Positions 54,378 through 63,456 of a stretch of 64,000 bases of DNA are shown in pieces. Position 1 is the first letter of the stretch; the number at the start of each line of letters is the position of its first letter. Source of the stretch: Paraburkholderia kururiensis JCM 10599 = LMG 19447 (GTDB taxonomy: Bacteria; Pseudomonadota; Gammaproteobacteria; Burkholderiales; Burkholderiaceae). The notes below the pieces were generated by a model. It saw nothing but the letters and a program-made list of their open reading frames with translations, did no database searches and was not told the origin of the DNA. Location: NCBI RefSeq assembly GCF_003986935.1, contig NZ_RJZE01000002.1, positions 358,743 through 422,742 of the forward strand, read 5' to 3'. The translations under genes were made by a program, and so were the position numbers.

Positions 54378-55481
54378 ATGTTGATCGGCGTCCCGAAGGA
54401 AATCAAGTCACAGGAGTACCGCGTCGGTCTGACACCGGCAGGTGCGCAGGAACTGGTCGGCCGCGGCCATCAGGTGCTGGTGCAGACGCGGGCCGGAGCG
54501 GCCGTGGGCCTGCCGGACGAAGCCTACGTGGTCGCGGGAGCCGCGATCTGCAACGATGCCCGCGACCTTTATGCGCGCTCGGAAATGATCATCAAGGTAA
54601 AGGAACCGCGGGCCATGTTGCGGCCGGGCCAGATTCTCTACGCCTACCTGCATCTCGCGCCCGATCGCGAGCAGGCCGACGCCCTGATTGCGTCTGGCGC
54701 GGTCTGCGTCGCTTACGAGACCATCACGGACCCCGGCGGCGGATTGCCCCTGCTGGCACCGATGAGCGAAGTCGCCGGGCGCATGTCGATTCAGGTTGCC
54801 GCCGCCAATCTGGAAAAGCCGCACGGTGGCATGGGATTGCTGCTCGCCGGCGTGCCGGGCGTCGCGCCCGGGCACGTGGTGATCATCGGCGCCGGCGTGG
54901 TGGGCACGCACGCGCTTCAGATAGCGGTCGGTCTGGGCGCGCGGGTCACGATCCTCGACCGGAACGTTGAGCGGCTACGGCAGCTCGACCTGATATTCGG
55001 CAATCGCATCACCACGCTCAGTTCCAGCGCGCACGCCATCGAAAGGTCTGTGCTGAGCGCCGACGCGGTAATCGGCGCGGTATTGATCCCGGGCGCCGCA
55101 GCGCCGCGGCTCGTCACGCGGGACACCATCGGGCGCATGAAGAAAGGAGCCGTCGTCGTGGACGTCGCGGTCGACCAGGGCGGATGTTTTGAAACGTCGC
55201 GCGCGACCACGCATGCCCAACCCACCTATGTCGTCGATGGTGTCATCCACTACTGCGTAGCGAACATGCCTGGTGCCGTGCCCCGGACCTCGACGTTCGC
55301 GCTGACCAACGCGACACTCGGCCACGCGATCGCGCTCGCAGACAAGGGATGGAAACGCGCCATGGCGGACGACGCACATCTGCGGGCCGGCTTGAACGTC
55401 TGCGAGGGCCACGTCACCCATGACGCGGTGGCAACCGCACTCGGACGCCCCTACGTGCCCGCGAGCGACGTGCTTCGCTAA
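54378..55481 (+). CDS. ald: Alanine dehydrogenase
   Basis: This 367-residue protein (family about 371) begins MLIGVPKEIKSQEYRVGLTP, has the catalytic Lys in 'MIIKVKEP', 'YLHLAPD' with the catalytic His, and the NAD loop 'VVIIGAGVVGTHAL'. It interconverts L-alanine and pyruvate plus ammonia with NAD. The ATG at 54378 comes after GGAGGTGCGGT. In low-oxygen-adapted bacteria ald helps recycle NADH. It begins a block of redox genes (ATPase tail, pncB, acyl-CoA ligase, PDH). Confidence 0.95.
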   Translation: MLIGVPKEIKSQEYRVGLTPAGAQELVGRGHQVLVQTRAGAAVGLPDEAYVVAGAAICNDARDLYARSEMIIKVKEPRAMLRPGQILYAYLHLAPDREQADALIASGAVCVAYETITDPGGGLPLLAPMSEVAGRMSIQVAAANLEKPHGGMGLLLAGVPGVAPGHVVIIGAGVVGTHALQIAVGLGARVTILDRNVERLRQLDLIFGNRITTLSSSAHAIERSVLSADAVIGAVLIPGAAAPRLVTRDTIGRMKKGAVVVDVAVDQGGCFETSRATTHAQPTYVVDGVIHYCVANMPGAVPRTSTFALTNATLGHAIALADKGWKRAMADDAHLRAGLNVCEGHVTHDAVATALGRPYVPASDVLR

Positions 55482-55522
55482 ACGCGCGAGTATCGCCGGG
55501 ACGAACATCTCCCGGCGTCCGA

Positions 55523-55717
55523 CTACGGCCTTCCATCCACCGGAATTTCGACCGTGAGTTCGCGCACTTGCATGACCGGCTTGCCGTCGGGCCCCTTCGT
55601 CCCATATGCCTGAAGAAATTCAGGGTGGGTGGCGAGCCGCCCCGCGAATTGATACACGTCACCGCCAGGAGGCTTGCAGCGCCTGCCAAAGCGAGTCGCT
55701 GCGTCGCTGCTTGCCAT
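55523..55717 (-). CDS. Hypothetical 64-aa protein
   Basis: From the ATG at 55717 the product has a protein-like sequence ('CKPPGGDVYQFAGRLATHPE', 'KPVMQVRELTVEIPVDGRP') with one Cys and no membrane segment. No family recognised. It lies convergent with ald, and an alternative TTG start is at 55741. It could also be the tail of a lost larger gene. Confidence 0.4.
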   Translation of the reverse strand: MASSDAATRFGRRCKPPGGDVYQFAGRLATHPEFLQAYGTKGPDGKPVMQVRELTVEIPVDGRP

Positions 55718-55737
55718 CAGGCGTTCATCGGCGAAAA

Positions 55738-56067
55738 TCAATTATGGTGCTCCGCATCGGAACGTGTCTGATCACGATCAGGAATCGCCGGAGCGTCGCG
55801 CTGGTGTGTCGCCGCGCCCCGGTGCCTTGCACCCGTTTCCCTTCTGCGAACAATCCACTTGCGCAGTTCCTCCAGAACCAGCATAAGACCGCCAAACGGT
55901 GTGAGAAACAGCCAGGTGCCCGCATCGAGTCCCTTTGTCCCCAGCAGTTCGTGTGCCCAGCGCGAGTAATTGATCAAGAGGAGCAGGCCAATCTCCATCG
56001 CCACGCCCCAGCCAAGCAGGCGATTGCCGAATGCCTCGGGCCTGCAGGTGATGGCCGTCTTGGTGTA
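55738..56067 (-). pseudogene. C-terminal tail of a cation-transporting P-type ATPase
   Basis: Minus-strand codons give 'CRPEAFGNRLLGWGVAMEIG', 'LLLLINYSRWAHELLG', 'TWLFLTPFGGLMLVLEELRK', the last transmembrane helices of a MgtA/PMA-type P-type ATPase. The catalytic domains (DKTGT and others) are absent, and upstream codons belong to unrelated sequence. It is thus only a remnant, with a Lys/Arg-rich tail. Confidence 0.78.
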
Positions 56068-56188
56068 TCCAGGCCCTCGGCGATGAACTTGCGGCCCGCG
56101 GCATCCTGAGTCGCAATCCGTTGGATCGCAGCGTGGCAGAGGACGCACATGGCGCCTACATCGGCACGCGGCGCTGCCCTGGTCTTTC

Positions 56189-57559
56189 TCACCATGGCTT
56201 ACCTGTGCAACAGGTCTTCGCGTCGACATGGCACACCAGCGCTGCGAGTGGCGCGGAGATGTCCACCGGGAACGGCCCCGCCGGCTCCAGCGCCAGCAAC
56301 TCTGGCGGCAACGTGCCAAGTTGCTGCGCGGCATGGGCCCGGCTTGCGGCCTGCGATGGCGACGCGGTGCGTACGCCATCGATCATCACCGGTTGCAGCA
56401 GCGGCGTGCCGCTCTGCGGCTCGCCCTCGAGCGCGAGGCAATCGCCTTCGATTCGCCCGTCGGCCCCGTAGCGCCGGTATACCTGCTTGCGCCCGGGCCA
56501 TGTCGCCTTTCGTTCGGAGCGCTTGCGGCGCGGCGTGCCGGCGTACTCGACCAGCTTGTAAGCGCAATCGAGATAAGGCGCATCCGCGGACGTGTTCATG
56601 CGTGTACCAATGCCGAATCCATCGATGGGCGCATGTCCTCGAACCAGATCGCGCAGCCTGAACTCATCCAGATTGCCACTCGCGAAAATCGTGACCTGCT
56701 TGAGGCCGCCCTGATCGAGAATCGCGCGCACACGCCGCGCATGAGCACCGAGATCGCCGCTGTCAATTCTCACGCCCTTGATCGTCACACCGTCGCGCGC
56801 AAGCCTGCGCGCCACTTCAACTACCGTATGTGCCGCCTTCTCCGTGTCGTACGTATCGATCAGCAGCACGGCGTTGTCCGGCTGGGAGCGCGCGAAATGC
56901 TCGAATGCCTGCGCTTCGCCCCCGTGCGCCTGCACATACGAATGGGCCATCGTGCCGTACATGGGAATGCCGTACGCGATGCCCGCACGCACGGTGGCCG
57001 TGCCTGAAAAGCCCGCCAGCCAGCTTGCGCGCGCAGACAGCAGCCCGGCTTCAGCGCCGTGTGCTCGCCGCAGGCCGAAGTCGACAAGCAGTCGCCCGGG
57101 TGCCCCCAGCACCGAGCGCACGGCTTTGCTCGCCACGACCGTCTGGTAATGAAGCAGATTCATCACACGGCTTTCCGCAAGTTGCGCTTCACGTATCGGC
57201 GCCGTAATGCGCAGGATCGGTTCGTCGGGAAAGAACACGGTGCCTTCCGGCATGGCATGAACCGAACCGGTGAACCGCAAGTTTTCGAGCGAGGCGAGAA
57301 ACGCGGATCTAAAACGTCCCGTTTGCTCGAGCTGGCGAATATCTTCGCTGCCAAAACGCAGATGCTCGAGATGGTCGAGCACCTGTTCCAGCCCGGCCGC
57401 CAGCAGAAAATTCCGCTGCACGGGAAACTCGCGCACGAAGAACTCGAAGGTGGCCATGTCGTTCATGCCGCTGTCGAACCAGGCCTGCAACATGGTGAGT
57501 TCGTACAGGTCCGTCAGCAGGACGTCGCTGGACAAAGCATTGCTGGTGGAGTCTTCCAT
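56189..57559 (-). CDS. pncB: Nicotinate phosphoribosyltransferase
   Basis: This 456-residue protein has 'TDLYELTMLQAWFDSGM' at the start, 'LLIDTYDTEKAAHTVVEVA', 'KGVRIDSGDLG' and 'FGIGTRMNTSADAPYLDCAYKLVEY', all typical. It makes nicotinate mononucleotide from nicotinate and PRPP for NAD salvage. The ATG at 57559 follows GAGGACGAAACG. It diverges from the acyl-CoA ligase operon, with an FNR-like box in the shared gap, so it may be co-induced under low oxygen. A C-terminal Cys-rich tail (DAKTCCTGKPW) is unusual. Confidence 0.94.
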   Translation of the reverse strand: MEDSTSNALSSDVLLTDLYELTMLQAWFDSGMNDMATFEFFVREFPVQRNFLLAAGLEQVLDHLEHLRFGSEDIRQLEQTGRFRSAFLASLENLRFTGSVHAMPEGTVFFPDEPILRITAPIREAQLAESRVMNLLHYQTVVASKAVRSVLGAPGRLLVDFGLRRAHGAEAGLLSARASWLAGFSGTATVRAGIAYGIPMYGTMAHSYVQAHGGEAQAFEHFARSQPDNAVLLIDTYDTEKAAHTVVEVARRLARDGVTIKGVRIDSGDLGAHARRVRAILDQGGLKQVTIFASGNLDEFRLRDLVRGHAPIDGFGIGTRMNTSADAPYLDCAYKLVEYAGTPRRKRSERKATWPGRKQVYRRYGADGRIEGDCLALEGEPQSGTPLLQPVMIDGVRTASPSQAASRAHAAQQLGTLPPELLALEPAGPFPVDISAPLAALVCHVDAKTCCTGKPW

Positions 57560-57668
57560 CGTTTCGTCCTCGCGCATACGACTATATGGAGACACGGAAA
57601 CAGGGAACGCGCTAGCAGGTAAGTAGAGAACATATCCTTCACTGCGCCCTGAGAACGGCACGTCACGC

Positions 57669-57682
57669 TTGATACAAGTCAA
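57669..57682. promoter_or_regulatory. FNR/ANR-like box TTGATACAAGTCAA
   Basis: The site has a perfect left half TTGAT and four of five bases in the right half of TTGAT-N4-ATCAA. It lies 110 bases from the pncB start and 188 bases before acsA. In proteobacteria such sites bind FNR-type oxygen sensors. Confidence 0.65.
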
Positions 57683-57869
57683 GAGTCCATCAGGCCACGT
57701 CACTACAGTGTAGACGCGAGGCTGGCCGCCTTCCGTCGACTCTTAGTTCGCCTTTAGTCAGTCTTTGGAGTGGTCCTTTGCCCGCCTTGTCTGGACAACG
57801 CGCAAGCGCAGCGTCAGGAATCCCTCCGCCGCCTCAGCGCTGCGAGCGCTTCATAGCAGGAAGGCATGA

Positions 57870-59636
57870 ATGAACGCATCACCGGTCATCCGCAAGACGC
57901 GCGCCGACCTGCAGGTTGTGCCGAACTTCAGCGATTACGACGCCGAGCAGCGTCGCTTCTCGTGGGATGCCGCAGCCCGGGAACTGGCCAAAGAACCCGG
58001 CGGCGGAATCAACATCGCGTTTCAGGCTGTCGATCGCCACTGTGTTGCGGGCTTGCGAGACAAGCCGGCGTTGCGCTTTCTCGCACGCGGCGCGGCCGCC
58101 CGCTCCATCAGCTACGGCGAGCTTGCAGCGCTCACCAACCGCTTCTGCAACGCGCTGCGCTGCCTCGGCATCGGCAAGGGAGATCGCGTCTTCATCCTCG
58201 CGGCACGCATACCGGAACTCTACATTGCGCTGCTCGGGAGTCTGAAGAATGGCGCGGTGGTCTCCCCCCTCTTTTCCGCGTTCGGACCCGAACCGATCGC
58301 GACGCGTGTGAATCTAGGCGCAGCATCCGTGCTCGTGACCACCGATACGCTTTTCGCGCGAAAAATAGCCCAATGGCGCGACAGCATGCCGGGTCTGAAA
58401 CACGTGCTGCTGGTGGCCGACGACGGCGGGACCACGGCTGTACCCGGCACGCTCGACTTCGCCACGTTGATGGCCAGCGCGGCTCAGACCTGCACGTACG
58501 AAGCAACGTCGGCTGAGGACATGGCGTTGCTGCATTTCACCAGCGGCACGACAGGCACTCCGAAAGGCGCCGTGCACGTGCATGGCGCGGCCGTCACGCA
58601 CTGGGTCACCGGACGCTACGCGCTCGACCTGCATCCCGACGATCTCTACTGGTGCACCGCCGACCCGGGTTGGGTGACGGGCACCTCTTACGGAGTCATT
58701 GCGCCGCTGCTGCATGGCGTGACCTCCGTCGTGGACCGCGAGGAGTTCGATGCCGAGCGCTGGTACAGCATTCTCCAGGACGAGGGAGTCAGCGTCTGGT
58801 ACACGGCGCCTACGGCAATCCGCATGCTGATGCGCGCAGGCGCCGACATCGCGAAGCGATACACGTTCGCGCACTTGCGCTTCGTTGCGAGCGTTGGCGA
58901 GCCGCTGAACCCGGAGGCAGTCTGGTGGGGCAAAGACGTGTTGGGTCTGCCGATCCATGACAACTGGTGGCAGACGGAAACGGGCGGCATCATGATCGCG
59001 AACACGCCCGCCTTCGATATCAAGCCCGGCTCGATGGGCCGGCCGCTGCCGGGCGTGGAGGCCGCCATCGTGCGGCGTCGCGACGACGGCACGGTGCAGA
59101 TCGTCAGCGAGCCCGGCACGCAAGGCGAGCTCGCGCTCAAACGCGGCTGGCCCTCGATGTTCCGCGGCTACCTCGGCAACGAGGAACGCTACCGCAAGTG
59201 CTTTGCGGGCGACTGGTATCTGACGGGCGATCTGGCGCTGCGCGATGCGGACGGTTACTACTGGTTCGTCGGGCGGGCCGACGACGTCATCAAGTCCGCG
59301 GGTCACCTCATCGGGCCATTCGAGGTGGAGAGCGCGTTGATGGAACACCCTGCCGTTGCCGAAGCGGCCGTCATCGGCAAACCGGACCCGGTGGTGGGCG
59401 AGACGATCAAGGCATTCGTATCGCTCAACAGGGGCTTCGAGCCGGACGAGACGCTTCGCATGACGCTGCTCGGGCATGCGCGCAAGCGTCTGGGCGCGGC
59501 TGTCGCGCCGAAGGAAATCGCCTTCGTGGCGCAGTTGCCCCATACCCGCAGCGGCAAGATCATGCGCAGGCTGCTGAAAGCGCGCGAGCTGGGGCAGGCG
59601 GAAGGCGACACATCGACACTGGAGGCCGGCTCATGA
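57870..59636 (+). CDS. acsA: AMP-forming acyl-CoA ligase, acetate-CoA ligase-like
   Basis: This 588-residue adenylate-forming enzyme has the P-loop '[10 protein letters not shown]' (residues 224-233), '[10 protein letters not shown]', '[15 protein letters not shown]' and the C-terminal catalytic Lys in 'RSGKIMRR' (Lys 563). The closest group is AcsA-type acetate-CoA ligase (shorter than the standard 650-residue Acs). It forms acyl-CoA with ATP to AMP. The stop overlaps pdhA (ATGA), so it is translated together with the PDH-like genes. A free ACP at the operon end makes an acyl-ACP ligase role conceivable. Confidence 0.88.
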   Translation: MNASPVIRKTRADLQVVPNFSDYDAEQRRFSWDAAARELAKEPGGGINIAFQAVDRHCVAGLRDKPALRFLARGAAARSISYGELAALTNRFCNALRCLGIGKGDRVFILAARIPELYIALLGSLKNGAVVSPLFSAFGPEPIATRVNLGAASVLVTTDTLFARKIAQWRDSMPGLKHVLLVADDGGTTAVPGTLDFATLMASAAQTCTYEATSAEDMALLHFTSGTTGTPKGAVHVHGAAVTHWVTGRYALDLHPDDLYWCTADPGWVTGTSYGVIAPLLHGVTSVVDREEFDAERWYSILQDEGVSVWYTAPTAIRMLMRAGADIAKRYTFAHLRFVASVGEPLNPEAVWWGKDVLGLPIHDNWWQTETGGIMIANTPAFDIKPGSMGRPLPGVEAAIVRRRDDGTVQIVSEPGTQGELALKRGWPSMFRGYLGNEERYRKCFAGDWYLTGDLALRDADGYYWFVGRADDVIKSAGHLIGPFEVESALMEHPAVAEAAVIGKPDPVVGETIKAFVSLNRGFEPDETLRMTLLGHARKRLGAAVAPKEIAFVAQLPHTRSGKIMRRLLKARELGQAEGDTSTLEAGS

Positions 59637-60655
59637 GTCCGGTCGACCATCCCGCACCACCGCCGCCATCCGGCCCGGTGCCCTATGACAAAGTCTTCGC
59701 GCTGATGCTGCTGCGCGACATGCTGCGCGTGCGCCGGCTCGAAGAAAAATGCGCCGAACTTTACGGTGCCGGCAAGATTCGGGGCTTTCTCCATCTCTAC
59801 ATTGGCGAGGAAGCCACCGGCGTAGGCGCGCTGCACGCGCTGACGGCCGAAGACAATATCGTTGCCACGTATCGCGAGCACGGCCACGCCCTGCTTCGCG
59901 GCATGGACATGGGCGTGCTGATGGCGGAGATGTACGGCAAGCAGGAAGGCTGTGCCCGCGGCCGCGGCGGCTCCATGCATCTGTTCGACCGGAAGGCGCG
60001 CCTCTTTGGCGGAAACGCGATTGTGGGCGGCGGTCTGCCGCTCGCCGTGGGCCTCGCGCTGGCGGAAAAGATGCAGGGCGGCCGGCGCGTCACCGCCTGC
60101 TTTTTCGGCGACGGCGCGGTCGCCGAAGGGGCATTTCACGAATCGATGAATCTGGCCGCCCTGTGGCAATTGCCGGTGCTGTTCTGCTGCGAGAACAACC
60201 TGTATGCCATGGGCACCGCAATCGAGCGCGGCGAGTCGCAGACAAGGCTGTGCGACAAGGCGGCGTCCTACAGGATGCCGGCGCGCGCCGCGGACGGCAT
60301 GGACATCGTGGCCGTGCACGACGCTACGAAGGACGCCGTGGCCTACGTCAGGAGCGGCGCGGGACCGATGTTCCTGGAGCTGCAAACCTACCGCTTCCGC
60401 GCGCATTCGATGTACGACGCCGAGCTGTATCGCCAGAAGGCGGAAGTCGAGCAATGGAAAACGCGCGGTCCGATCCACACCTTCACCCAGCGCCTGAAGG
60501 CCGGGGGCAAGTTGTCGGAAGACGAGTTCCTCGCGCTGGATGCACAGGCGGGCGACGAAGTGGCGCGCGCCGTCGCGTTCGCGGAGGCCGGCAGCTGGGA
60601 GCGCACCGAAGACCTCCTGAAGGATCTGTACACGTCTACGGGAGCCGGAACATGA
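59633..60655 (+). CDS. pdhA: Pyruvate dehydrogenase-type E1 component, alpha subunit
   Basis: This 340-residue protein has '[18 protein letters not shown]', '[12 protein letters not shown]', '[10 protein letters not shown]' and the ThDP motif '[20 protein letters not shown]...CENN'. It carries out decarboxylation of a 2-oxo acid with the beta subunit. The N-terminus is Pro-rich. Pyruvate or acetoin is the likely substrate; the alpha/beta form differs from the single-chain AceE of the housekeeping complex in these bacteria. Confidence 0.93.
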   Translation: MSPVDHPAPPPPSGPVPYDKVFALMLLRDMLRVRRLEEKCAELYGAGKIRGFLHLYIGEEATGVGALHALTAEDNIVATYREHGHALLRGMDMGVLMAEMYGKQEGCARGRGGSMHLFDRKARLFGGNAIVGGGLPLAVGLALAEKMQGGRRVTACFFGDGAVAEGAFHESMNLAALWQLPVLFCCENNLYAMGTAIERGESQTRLCDKAASYRMPARAADGMDIVAVHDATKDAVAYVRSGAGPMFLELQTYRFRAHSMYDAELYRQKAEVEQWKTRGPIHTFTQRLKAGGKLSEDEFLALDAQAGDEVARAVAFAEAGSWERTEDLLKDLYTSTGAGT

Positions 60656-61629
60656 GCCGGCGCCTGACCTACCGCGAAGCGCTGCGCGAGGCGTTGCGAG
60701 AAGCGCTTGCCAACGATCCCCGCGTGTTCCTGATGGGCGAGGACGTGGGTCGATACGGCGGCACCTACGCGGTATCGGCCGGCCTGCTCGAAGAATTCGG
60801 GCCCGAGCGCATCCGCGACACGCCGCTTTCCGAACTGGCCTTCACGGGCGCGGGCATTGGCGCGGCGCTGGGCGGCCTGCGGCCCATCGTCGAAGTCATG
60901 ACCGTGAACTTCAGCCTGCTTGCGCTCGACCAGATCGTCAATACGGCCGCGCTGTACCACCACATGTCCGGCGGGCAATTCTCGGTGCCGCTCGTCGTGC
61001 GCACGGCAACGGGCGCGGGCCGCCAGGTCGCGGCGCAGCACTCGCACAGCTTCGAAGGCTGGTATGCCGGCATTCCCGGCATCAAGGCGCTCGCCCCCGC
61101 CACTATCGAAGACGCGCGCCACATGCTGGCGCCTGCGCTGGCAGACCCGGATCCGGTGCTGATCTTCGAGCACGCGAATCTCTACAACATGGAAGGAGAG
61201 CTGCCCGACGAAGTGACGACCGTGGACATCCGTTGCGCAAAAGTGCGGCGCGAAGGCAAGGACGTCGCGATCGTCTCCTACGGCGGCTCGCTGCATAAGG
61301 CGTTGCAGGCCGCCGAGGCACTGGCCGGCGACGGCATCGAAGCCGAAGTGGTGGATCTGCGGGTGCTGCGTCCACTAGACGACGCGACGATCATGGCGTC
61401 GGTGGCGAAGTGCCGGCGTGCGGTGATTGTCGACGAATGCTGGCGCAGCGCGAGCGTGGCGAGCGAAGTCGTGACGCGTATCGTCGAGCAGGCGTTTTAC
61501 GAACTCGACGCACCCGTCGCGCGCGTGTGCTCGGAGGACGTCCCCATTCCCTACGCCCGTCATATGGAAGAGGCAGCGCTACCTCAGGCCGACAAGATCG
61601 TCGCTGCGGTGAAACGGTTGCTTTCGTGA
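60652..61629 (+). CDS. pdhB: Pyruvate dehydrogenase-type E1 component, beta subunit
   Basis: This 325-residue protein starts [20 protein letters not shown], has '[21 protein letters not shown]', '[19 protein letters not shown]', and '[12 protein letters not shown]' at the end with the His that contacts the E2 lipoyl. It forms the alpha2beta2 E1 heterotetramer with PdhA. The ATG overlaps pdhA by four bases. Confidence 0.94.
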   Translation: MSRRLTYREALREALREALANDPRVFLMGEDVGRYGGTYAVSAGLLEEFGPERIRDTPLSELAFTGAGIGAALGGLRPIVEVMTVNFSLLALDQIVNTAALYHHMSGGQFSVPLVVRTATGAGRQVAAQHSHSFEGWYAGIPGIKALAPATIEDARHMLAPALADPDPVLIFEHANLYNMEGELPDEVTTVDIRCAKVRREGKDVAIVSYGGSLHKALQAAEALAGDGIEAEVVDLRVLRPLDDATIMASVAKCRRAVIVDECWRSASVASEVVTRIVEQAFYELDAPVARVCSEDVPIPYARHMEEAALPQADKIVAAVKRLLS

Positions 61630-61657
61630 ACGCTGGGGCACGCCGGAAAGAGAAAGC

Positions 61658-62821
61658 ATGATCGAATTCAAGCTGCCTTCCATGGGCGCAGACATGGACG
61701 AAGGAACGCTCCTCGAGTGGAAGGTGAAGCCCGGCGACACGGTGAAGAAAGGCCAGGTGGTGGCTGTCGTCGATACGAGCAAGGCGGCGGTGGATGTCGA
61801 AAGCTGGCAGGAAGGAACCGTTGACGAACTGATTGCCGAGCCCGGAGACAAGATTCCTGTGGGCACGCCAATGGCCATTCTTCTGGAGCTTGGCGAAGCA
61901 ACACCGGCTGTCAGACACCCGCGCAGACCCGGGGCCACGCCGGCGTCTGCAACGGCGCTTTCGGTGCTGGCCGCGCAGCCCGTGCCCCGCCGCAAGATCT
62001 CTCCCGCGGCGCGCAGGCATGCGCAGCTACATCAGATCGACCTGGACACGGTCACCGGCACGGGCGCCGAAGGCTCGGTGACGCTCGACGACGTCGAGCG
62101 GGCAATGACAAGTGCGGCGCGCGCCATGCCCGCCGGCGCATCAGGCGATCGACTCACGGAAATGCGCAGGACGATCGCAGTCGCCATGGAGCGGTCGAAA
62201 CGCGAGATCCCGCACTACTACGTGTCCGAAACGATTCCACTCGCAAAGGCACTCGCATGGCTGACGGCGCAGAACGCAGGGCGCTCCGTCGTCGACCGGC
62301 TGTTGCCCGCCGCGCTGCTGCTCAAGGCCGTGGCCATCACGCTGAAGCGCTTTCCTCAACTCAATGGCTTCTATCGCCAGGGCGGGTTTCAAGCGGCTCC
62401 CAGGGTTCATGTGGGTGTGGCGATCTCCCTGCGCCAGGGTGGCCTGATCGCGCCCGCGCTACTCGATGCGGACGCCAAACCGCTCACGCAGATCATGCGC
62501 GAACTGATGGACCTCACGAAGCGATGTCGCGCGGGCTCGTTGAAAAGCTCCGAACTCTCGGAGCCAACCATTACGGTGACCAATCTCGGCGACCGGGGAA
62601 CCACTGAGGTGTTCGGCATCATCTATCCGCCCCAGGTCGCCCTGATCGGGTTTGGTCGCATCGTGGAGCGGCCGTGGGCCGAAGACGGCGGGCTCAAGGT
62701 CGTACCCGCGGTTACGGCCAGCCTCAGCGCCGATCATCGCGTGTCGGACGGCCACTGCGGCGCCCTCTTCCTGATGGAACTGGCCGAAGCGCTGCAGCAC
62801 CCAGAGGAGTTGAATCGGTGA
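61658..62821 (+). CDS. 2-oxo acid dehydrogenase E2 (dihydrolipoamide acyltransferase)
   Basis: This 387-residue E2 has one lipoyl domain (1-76, lipoyl Lys 42 in 'DTSKAAVD'), an E3-binding domain near 110-145 ('RRKISPAARRHA', 'GTGAEGSV'), and the acyltransferase domain with the catalytic motif 'DHRVSDG' (His 360, Asp 364). It transfers the acyl group from E1 to CoA. No E3 (dihydrolipoamide dehydrogenase) follows, so E3 must come from another locus. The stop overlaps the ACP gene. Confidence 0.94.
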   Translation: MIEFKLPSMGADMDEGTLLEWKVKPGDTVKKGQVVAVVDTSKAAVDVESWQEGTVDELIAEPGDKIPVGTPMAILLELGEATPAVRHPRRPGATPASATALSVLAAQPVPRRKISPAARRHAQLHQIDLDTVTGTGAEGSVTLDDVERAMTSAARAMPAGASGDRLTEMRRTIAVAMERSKREIPHYYVSETIPLAKALAWLTAQNAGRSVVDRLLPAALLLKAVAITLKRFPQLNGFYRQGGFQAAPRVHVGVAISLRQGGLIAPALLDADAKPLTQIMRELMDLTKRCRAGSLKSSELSEPTITVTNLGDRGTTEVFGIIYPPQVALIGFGRIVERPWAEDGGLKVVPAVTASLSADHRVSDGHCGALFLMELAEALQHPEELNR

Positions 62822-63090
62822 ACGATACGGAACTGCGCGCCGTCGTGCTGGCAACGCTGAAGTCCATTGCGCCAGAAGTGGAAGAGTCGGAGCTGCGCGC
62901 CGATCGCCCTCTTCGCAACCAGGTCGATCTCGATTCGATGGATTGGCTCAACTTTCTGATGGGACTTCACGAGCAGCTCGGGGTGGATATTCCCGAGTCC
63001 GAGTACGCGCGACTCGTCACGCTGAACGATATCGTTGCTTACCTTACGGCGAAGCGGACCGCCGCGCCGAAAGACACTCCTCGCGCGTAA
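62818..63090 (+). CDS. Acyl carrier protein
   Basis: This 90-residue ACP starts at a GTG overlapping the E2 stop by four bases. The phosphopantetheine site is Ser 40 in 'VDLDSMDWLNFL'. 'DSMDW' differs from the usual 'DSLDxxE' of fatty-acid ACP, suggesting a dedicated ACP. The C-terminus is Lys/Pro/Ala-rich. Linkage to an E2 is unusual: it may accept an acyl group from the E2 or the AMP ligase. Confidence 0.88.
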   Translation: MNDTELRAVVLATLKSIAPEVEESELRADRPLRNQVDLDSMDWLNFLMGLHEQLGVDIPESEYARLVTLNDIVAYLTAKRTAAPKDTPRA

Positions 63091-63156
63091 CACGCGAGAG
63101 CGCGTCGGCCCCCTTTGGGGTCGACGGTGTGCAACATCGCGCTCCAGGTTCCGGCC

Positions 63157-63456
63157 TCAGGCCAGCCGGACGAGTGTGTCGTGCATGGCGCCTTCTGCCC
63201 AGACGTCGCTGTATTTCTCGAGCAGCGCAGCGTAGTCGGGGTCCGTCATCAGCTTTTCGTTTACCTGCTGCATCTTGTCGAGATTGTCTGCATCGAAGTG
63301 CCAGTGGATGCATAGGCTACCGAACTGCTCGGCGCCAAAGCACATATTGATCGAATACGTCTTGTTGAGATGGGCCGTGACCTGCGATGCGAAAGCCAAT
63401 GCCGATGGCAGTAGCGCAGCGTTCTTCACAGTCGCGGTGCGAATGAATCTGTACAT
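63157..63456 (-). CDS. Hypothetical 99-aa protein (dimeric alpha-beta barrel-like)
   Basis: From the ATG at 63456 (CAGGAGGGCGAATC before it, a very strong ribosome site) the product reads MYRFIRTATVKNAALLP and continues with 'INMCFGAEQFGSLCIHWHF', 'QQVNEKLMTDPDYAALLEKY' and 'AEGAMHDTLVRLA'. The pattern of strands and helices resembles small ferredoxin-like or ABM-fold proteins, but I do not recognise the family. It is convergent with the ACP gene. Confidence 0.65.
   Translation of the reverse strand: MYRFIRTATVKNAALLPSALAFASQVTAHLNKTYSINMCFGAEQFGSLCIHWHFDADNLDKMQQVNEKLMTDPDYAALLEKYSDVWAEGAMHDTLVRLA

Noticed and set aside
60660..60710. [12 protein letters not shown] tandem repeat in PdhB as a recent expansion
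   Set aside because: The family normally has a similar helix of the same length here, so it is not an insertion.
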